DNA of 64,000 nt. It comes from Planctomycetes bacterium GWF2_41_51 (GTDB taxonomy: Bacteria; Planctomycetota; Phycisphaerae; Sedimentisphaerales; UBA12454). A program made the translations under genes and the position numbers. Shown here piece after piece: positions 58,241-64,000 of this stretch; position 1 is the stretch's first letter, and each line of letters begins with the position of its first letter. The notes under the pieces were generated by a model. It was given only the letters and a program-made list of their open reading frames with translations, searched no databases and was not told the DNA's origin. The stretch is taken from assembly GCA_001825665.1 (NCBI GenBank), contig MHXZ01000102.1, positions 1 to 64,000 of the forward strand. The letters are read 5' to 3'.

Positions 58241-60901
58241 ATGTATTTTCTAAAAAGAAGTTTGTTTGTATTCTTGAGTTTCTTAATGATAGCTGTCGGT
58301 TCTGTATCAGCAAATGAATCGGAACTTTGGAAAGAAGGTTTTATCGGTGTTATGCCTTCCAGCCATCAGGATATCGCATGGGAAGATACTCCGGACAATT
58401 GCGATCTTATCCGGGAAAAAATATTTCTCAAGGCTCTCGATTTGCTGGAACAAAATCCCCAGTACCGCTATATGATCGAGGACTGTTATATCACAAAAAA
58501 ATTCATCCAGTTAAATCCGGATGCTGCGGCGAGGATCAAAAGAGCACTTAATAAAGGTCAGCTTGAAATTGGCGCAACATATACAATGCCCAATGAATCA
58601 CTGTTCAGCGGGGAAGTTTTAACACGGCAGTTTTATTTCGGCCAAAGATGGCTTCAGGATACGTTTGAACATACCTCTGTGCTTAGTACGAATGTCGATG
58701 TCCCGGGCGAAAGTATGCAGTATCCTCAACTGGCGGTTAAGGCTGGTATCAAACTTCGCATACTCGACAAGAACAAGCCTTTTGAACTTTTCAGATGGCA
58801 ATCGCCTGATGGTACGCAAATCGTAACGGAATTTTTGCCTCAGCACAATTATGGTTCTATGGCTGCCTATAATCCGCCAAAGCCGTTTGATCTCAGGAGC
58901 ATTGAGGATTTATTGGGATGGGACAAAAAAGAATTTTATGAGCAGGTTAATCCTGTACTTGAAAAAAACAAATTACCATTGGCTGCGTTATTGTATTATG
59001 GTTCGGATATAACATTCCCAGATGAAAGGTCTATCCAGACGCTTCACCAATATGGCAAAACGCATCAATCGCCAATGATAGAATTTTGCAGTCCAAAAGA
59101 ATTTTATGAGAAAGTAAAAGATCTGCCATTGCCTGTTAACTATGGCGAAATCCCTAATGACTGGTGCTATATGGTCGGCCCGTGCAATGCGGTGCATATG
59201 AAGATGGCCAGACGTGCACAGAATATATTGCCCGCAGCGGAAAAATTCAGCGTGATAGCCAATGAATTAAATCCTTATTTCAACTATCCGGCGCATGATT
59301 TGATAAAAGCGTGGAATAAACTTATGGACGCGACCGATCACAGCTATTCGGGTATTAACGGCAGGCAAACTAATATTATTTATCATACCGCTATTGAAGA
59401 TGCGGATCAAATGAGCCAAACTCTGCTGCATAATGCTGTAAATGATATTGCAGGCTTTGTGAAAACAGATAAATCTAAAAAAGAACTTGAGCCGGTAATA
59501 GTTTTTAATTCGCTCAACTGGGAAAGGCAGATGGACCTGGCTGAGATTACCGTGCGGTTTGTTAAAGACAAGGTTAATACCCCGGCTATCTTTGATGGCG
59601 ATGGAAATCGGCTAAGAACAGAATTGATTGAAAGTGAAAAGTATGATGATGGCTCTGTTAGCAAAGTTACAATGCTGTGTGTTGTAAAAAATATTCCATC
59701 TATTGGCTATACGACACTTTATGCCGGTCAAACTGATAACAAAGAAAGCGACGACAAGGCAGCAGTCTGGCATGATAATATTCTCGAGAATGATTTTTTC
59801 AGAATCGAGCTATGTTCATCAGGCATAAAGAGCATTCAGGACAAAGAGAGAAATATCGAATTGATCGCAACGGATAATTTTTATGGCGGTGAGTTTTTTG
59901 TTGGTAAAGATACCGGCAAATATACAGAGCCTGATAAGCTGGATTTAACTTCTTATTTTGAAAGAATGAAAGATAATCCGGTTACAATATCGCTTGTGCG
60001 TAATACCGCCTTGCGTGCAACGGTAGCACTTGAGACCTCGTTTGCGGACAGTAAATTCCGTGAATATATCACTCTCTATAAAGATATTAATCAGATAAAG
60101 ATTGATGTTGAAGTTGATTGGGCTGGTACACGGCAGAGACAGGTTCGTATGGCTTTGCCTTTCAATATCAAAGATGCTCAAATGGCTTACGAAGTACCGT
60201 TTGGTGTAGTTGAAATTGGTAAAAATGAATTTCCAAACCCTGAATTTTGGCAGGCTAAGAAAGATGAGCCGATAGTCGAATGGAATCCTTATAATACCAA
60301 GATTTATGCTAATGCACATCGTACCAGCAGAGAGGTTCAGAACTTTTTTGATATATCCGGAAAAGATATCGGTATCTGTATCAACAGTACAGTTGTCACG
60401 CATGACTACAGAGATAAAACCAAAAATCCTGTTGAGTACCCGATTCTTCAGCCGGTACTTCTGGCTACAAAAATTTGTTCAGGCAAACAGATATGGCATG
60501 AACAAAAAGGTATTCATAACCAAAGTTTCAGAATAACTACTCACAATCCGGGCTGGAAAAACGGTTATAAAACCGGATGGGAATTCAACAATCCTCTGGT
60601 CGCCGTTGTGCCGGTTACAAATAAAAATGCGTTGTTGCCTCAGGAGTATAGCTTTGTAACAGTAGAGCCGGCAAATGTTATCATGAGTACGATTAAAAAA
60701 TGCGAGGATGATAACAGCATAGTAATGCGAATGTTCGAAGAGGAAGGCGTGGATTCTAAAGTAAATATCAGGTTCTTCAGGCAGATTAGAAATATCGGTC
60801 AGACCAGTTTGATTGAACGCGGACGCCAAACGCTTGACGGTACCGAGATAACACTTGGCCATAATGAAGTAAAAACTCTTAAATTCGATTTCGAAAAGTA
60901 A
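58241..60901 (+). CDS. Secreted GH38-like alpha-mannosidase
   Basis: 'GVMPSSHQDIAWEDTPDNC' and 'LSTNVDVPGESMQYPQL'. Confidence 0.72.
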   Translation: MYFLKRSLFVFLSFLMIAVGSVSANESELWKEGFIGVMPSSHQDIAWEDTPDNCDLIREKIFLKALDLLEQNPQYRYMIEDCYITKKFIQLNPDAAARIKRALNKGQLEIGATYTMPNESLFSGEVLTRQFYFGQRWLQDTFEHTSVLSTNVDVPGESMQYPQLAVKAGIKLRILDKNKPFELFRWQSPDGTQIVTEFLPQHNYGSMAAYNPPKPFDLRSIEDLLGWDKKEFYEQVNPVLEKNKLPLAALLYYGSDITFPDERSIQTLHQYGKTHQSPMIEFCSPKEFYEKVKDLPLPVNYGEIPNDWCYMVGPCNAVHMKMARRAQNILPAAEKFSVIANELNPYFNYPAHDLIKAWNKLMDATDHSYSGINGRQTNIIYHTAIEDADQMSQTLLHNAVNDIAGFVKTDKSKKELEPVIVFNSLNWERQMDLAEITVRFVKDKVNTPAIFDGDGNRLRTELIESEKYDDGSVSKVTMLCVVKNIPSIGYTTLYAGQTDNKESDDKAAVWHDNILENDFFRIELCSSGIKSIQDKERNIELIATDNFYGGEFFVGKDTGKYTEPDKLDLTSYFERMKDNPVTISLVRNTALRATVALETSFADSKFREYITLYKDINQIKIDVEVDWAGTRQRQVRMALPFNIKDAQMAYEVPFGVVEIGKNEFPNPEFWQAKKDEPIVEWNPYNTKIYANAHRTSREVQNFFDISGKDIGICINSTVVTHDYRDKTKNPVEYPILQPVLLATKICSGKQIWHEQKGIHNQSFRITTHNPGWKNGYKTGWEFNNPLVAVVPVTNKNALLPQEYSFVTVEPANVIMSTIKKCEDDNSIVMRMFEEEGVDSKVNIRFFRQIRNIGQTSLIERGRQTLDGTEITLGHNEVKTLKFDFEK

Positions 60902-60952
60902 AATTGAAGTAAATAACTTTTTGTCACTAAACTTAAACTTAGGGAAGAATTT

Positions 60953-62248
60953 ATGGCCGCAACTATTAAAGAGGAAGCCAAAGAACAGTTATCATCCGGT
61001 AATATTCAGCAAAACAAGTTTGTAAATTTCATGGCGATGTTTCTGCCCGGTATTTTCCTGTTGGGGTTTAATATTGGTACTGGGAGCGTAACAGCCATGG
61101 CAAAAGCTGGTGCAACTTATGGAATGTCTCTTTTGTGGACTATTATCGCGTCATGCCTGGCGACTTTTTTCATGATCTGTATTTATGGCCGATATACGCT
61201 GGTTACGGGTGAAACAGCATTGCAGGCATTTCGCAAACACATCCATCCAGGCATTGGTATTTTTTTTATCGTCGCTCTTGTTACTGGTGTCAGCGGCAGC
61301 GTTATAGGGGTGATGGGTATTATATCTGACATGTGCTTTGAATGGTCTAAAACGATGATTGATGGCGGCATCCCGCCGATTTATTTTGCCCTCTTCTTTA
61401 CGAGCTTGGTCTATTACATTTTTTGGAATGGCAAAAGGCAGTTCTTTGAACGCAGCTTGGCAGTGATGGTGGCCATAATGGGCGTGTCATTTATATTAAA
61501 TTTTTTCATTATGATGCCTCCGCCGGTTGATATTTTAAAAGGAATAATCCCCAGCGTTCCGAAAGTCCTAAAGCCGGGAGATTCTCCATTATTGGTGATT
61601 GCTTCAATGGTAGGCACCACCGTTTTTTCAGGCCTGTTTATCATACGTACTACTCTCGTCAAAGAAGCGGGATGGACAATCAAGGATATAAAAAAACAGA
61701 GGAATGATGCATTTGTATCTGTGGGATTGATGTTTGTATTCAGCGCTGCAATTATGGCTGCTGCCGCCGGTACTTTGCATGCAAACGGCATTGGATTGGA
61801 TAAAGCCTCACAGATGGTCGAACTGATCAAACCTTTGGCAGGTTCTTTTGCCACAAGTATATTTGTAATTGGAATTATAGCCGCAGGTGTTTCATCGCAG
61901 TTTCCAAACGTGCTGATGCTGCCCTGGCTTTTGTGTGATTATAATCAGTCAGAGCGAAATATGACTCTCACAAAATATCGTGTAATGGTTTTTATAAGCT
62001 GCTTGCTCGGTTTAATCGTTCCTATCTTTAAGGCGCCTCCCGTTTTTATTATGATTTTATCTCAAGCATTCAATTCGGTTATTTTGCCGTCCACTGTGGC
62101 TTGTATCCTATATCTTGGAAATCGCAAAGATATAATGGGCGAATATAGAAATAATTTGATGACTAATATTATTCTAATCGCCATATTGCTGTTTTCACTG
62201 ATAACGACCGCTATGGGTATTAAAGGCGCTTGGGATATGATTTTTTAA
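60953..62248 (+). CDS. Nramp-related transporter
   Basis: 11 TM-like; 'LPGIFLLGFNIGTGSVTAMAKAGATYGMSLLW', 'MVGTTVFSGLFIIRTTLVKEAGW'. Confidence 0.72.
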   Translation: MAATIKEEAKEQLSSGNIQQNKFVNFMAMFLPGIFLLGFNIGTGSVTAMAKAGATYGMSLLWTIIASCLATFFMICIYGRYTLVTGETALQAFRKHIHPGIGIFFIVALVTGVSGSVIGVMGIISDMCFEWSKTMIDGGIPPIYFALFFTSLVYYIFWNGKRQFFERSLAVMVAIMGVSFILNFFIMMPPPVDILKGIIPSVPKVLKPGDSPLLVIASMVGTTVFSGLFIIRTTLVKEAGWTIKDIKKQRNDAFVSVGLMFVFSAAIMAAAAGTLHANGIGLDKASQMVELIKPLAGSFATSIFVIGIIAAGVSSQFPNVLMLPWLLCDYNQSERNMTLTKYRVMVFISCLLGLIVPIFKAPPVFIMILSQAFNSVILPSTVACILYLGNRKDIMGEYRNNLMTNIILIAILLFSLITTAMGIKGAWDMIF

Positions 62249-62289
62249 CCATCATTTATTAGTATTGCTTTGATTTTTCAGGGTCATTT

Positions 62290-63378
62290 GTGAATTACAG
62301 GAATAAATTGATCAAGCTGCCTCAAAACCGTGTTTGGCGTTCGTACCTTGGCGGCCGTATTCTTGACGAGCTTATCGGAAAAAGCAACCCATGCGATAGC
62401 CGTTACCCTGAAGACTGGATAGGCTCTGTTACAGTTGCTCGTAATCCTGACTCACGAAATGAAAACGAAGGTATTTCAAAAATTGAAATTGAAGAACAGG
62501 AACTCCTTTTCACCGATTTGATTGCACTGGATCCCAAGTATTTTCTGGGCAAAGAACATCTGGCTCGATTCGGTCAAAAGCCGATGGTGCTGGTAAAATT
62601 GTTGGATTCAGCGGTTCGACTGCATTTTCAAGCCCATCCAACCGCACAATTTGCCAAACTACATCTCAATACAACATCAGGCAAGGCGGAGGCATATCAT
62701 ATTTTAAGTATTCGTGAAGGTATTGAAGAGCCTTTTGTGTATTTGGGCTTTCAGCGACCCCCTGATCGCGCTGAATTCAAGCGTTGTATTGAACAGCAAG
62801 ATATTAAAACCATGGAAAGTTTTTTCGATAAAATCAAGGTTAAGCCGGGAGATACTTTATTTATTCCCGGCGGAGTCCCGCACGCCATTGGGGGGGGCAT
62901 TCTCATGGTGGAAGTTATGGAACCCTCGGATTTGGCGGTTCGCTTTGAATTTGAAAGGGGGGGCTATGTTTTGCCAGAGTCGGCAAGATTTATGAGCCGC
63001 GGTTTGGATTTTTGCCTGGACATCTTTGATTTCGAAGCTAAACCCGAAACTCTCGTGCGCAGCGAATATATGTTCGAACCCAGGCTGGAAGTAACTTACG
63101 GGAAAAACGCTCATCGTTATCATTTGATTGGCCCCGAGACTACCCCTTGTTACCGTATTAAAAAATCAATTGTTCAGGGTACAATAGAGCGTCATGAAAC
63201 AACATTTTTTATAGGCGTGATTACGAAAGGCTCTTGCGTAATCAAAACTCCTGAATCCGCCATTGAGCTTAAGACTTATGATAAATTCTTTTGTCCTGCA
63301 TGTCTGGGGCCCTACACAATAAAAGCTGATGATGAAGTTCATATATTGGAGTGCTTTGGACCCAATAAGCCAAATTAA
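62290..63378 (+). CDS. manA: Mannose-6-phosphate isomerase, class I
   Basis: 'LVKLLDSAVRLHFQAHPT', 'KVKPGDTLFIPGGVPHAIGGGILMVEVMEPSD'; GTG start. Confidence 0.82.
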   Translation: MNYRNKLIKLPQNRVWRSYLGGRILDELIGKSNPCDSRYPEDWIGSVTVARNPDSRNENEGISKIEIEEQELLFTDLIALDPKYFLGKEHLARFGQKPMVLVKLLDSAVRLHFQAHPTAQFAKLHLNTTSGKAEAYHILSIREGIEEPFVYLGFQRPPDRAEFKRCIEQQDIKTMESFFDKIKVKPGDTLFIPGGVPHAIGGGILMVEVMEPSDLAVRFEFERGGYVLPESARFMSRGLDFCLDIFDFEAKPETLVRSEYMFEPRLEVTYGKNAHRYHLIGPETTPCYRIKKSIVQGTIERHETTFFIGVITKGSCVIKTPESAIELKTYDKFFCPACLGPYTIKADDEVHILECFGPNKPN

Positions 63379-63385
63379 ACGTGAA

Positions 63386-64000
63386 ATGATGTTCAAACAA
63401 CTGCATTTCAAAAAAATTATTTTGCTTTCAATTACTTTTCTTCTTTCGGCGACATTTGCTTCTCCGGTGCATGGACCTGCTGCGGACTTGCTGGAATCTC
63501 TCGTTCGATTTGAACCCTGGGCAGAATCGATCTGGACAGATTGCAACTCTATCCCTGGTTCGGGGTATTTTGGAGATGGCAAGAGTGACGGCAATGGCGG
63601 CATACGAGGAACTTGCGGCATTGCGTTAAGCTATGCAGTTCTTCTCCTCGAATTTCCTGATGCTCCGCAGCGCCCGCAAAGGCTTAGGCGAATTGAGGCG
63701 ACTCTGCGTTATGCTTCACAAACTCACGCAACCGGGCCGGCAAAATCGGTTGCTGTTAACCGAAAGAAATGGGGCGGAAGCTGGCAAAGCTCTCTTTGGG
63801 CCGCAATGATGGGCTTTAGCGCAGCATTGCTCGAAAAAGAACTTGACCCGCAAGTAGTGTCAGATTGTAAGCGAGTAATAGCTTTTGAAGCAGACCGATT
63901 AGTAAGCATACAGCCGGTATCAAGATACAAAGGAAATTCCAGCGCAGAAGAAAATGCATGGAATTCCAGCATACCTGCCTTGGCGGCCGCTTGGATGCCT
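63386..64000 (+). CDS. Secreted hypothetical protein, truncated by window end
   Basis: Continuous frame from ATG 63386 with signal peptide 'MMFKQLHFKKIILLSITFLLSATFASPVHG' running off the window (absent from ORF track because no stop). Confidence 0.75.
   Translation, partial: MMFKQLHFKKIILLSITFLLSATFASPVHGPAADLLESLVRFEPWAESIWTDCNSIPGSGYFGDGKSDGNGGIRGTCGIALSYAVLLLEFPDAPQRPQRLRRIEATLRYASQTHATGPAKSVAVNRKKWGGSWQSSLWAAMMGFSAALLEKELDPQVVSDCKRVIAFEADRLVSIQPVSRYKGNSSAEENAWNSSIPALAAAWMP

Noticed and set aside
60479-60862. 127-aa minus-strand ORF opposite the secreted GH38
   Set aside because: Shadow ORF antisense to a well-supported GH38 gene; no recognisable domain or RBS.
61414-61854. 146-aa minus-strand ORF opposite the Nramp-like gene
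   Set aside because: Antisense shadow of a hydrophobic coding sequence; low-complexity composition.
63166-63621. 151-aa minus-strand ORF
   Set aside because: Overlaps the 3' end of manA and the start of the plus-strand secreted ORF at 63386; likely spurious.
1-64000. CRISPR arrays, tRNA, rRNA, intact IS elements
   Set aside because: No regularly spaced repeats, rRNA-like sequence, tRNA-like cloverleaf or full transposase was recognised by eye; tRNAscan/CRISPR finders were not run.

Overview
The window reads as two regions. (1) About 1-21.1 kb is an accessory, defence-like region: a partial DEDDh exonuclease followed by a TerB-domain protein / P-loop ATPase / DEAD-DEAH helicase operon (resembles Shango), two YHYH small-protein genes around a nuclease-like gene, a minus-strand GNAT-PIN-ASCH fusion with a separate ASCH-domain gene, an unassigned 427-aa ORF, an AbiEi/AbiEii pair, a disrupted Fic gene, two histidine kinases without a response regulator, a tyrosine-recombinase remnant, a tandem-HTH regulator and a 5'-truncated comM/yifB-like gene. 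(2) About 21.5-64 kb is a large glycan-utilisation region: three GxGYxYP-type proteins, two GH38-type proteins, secreted beta-sandwich proteins with dockerin-like motifs, an SSS symporter, a pseudopilin, four GH127-like proteins, one GH51, AraC and GntR/LacI-type regulators, an isomerase / ketose epimerase / RpiB / DhaK / DhaL / sugar porter cluster, an Nramp-like transporter and mannose-6-phosphate isomerase. Pseudopilins with an H-X9-DG-like tail and dockerin-like motifs suggest Planctomycetota (inference only). Most interesting candidates: the GNAT-PIN-ASCH/ASCH two-gene module, a possible pentose route using a Dha-type kinase, GH127-like proteins with a shifted zinc motif, a GH38-like protein lacking its nucleophile, an Nramp-like protein lacking metal-site motifs, and the repeated GxGYxYP-GH38 pairing. 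No tRNA, rRNA or CRISPR array was recognised. All family calls are from motif reading; no database search was run.
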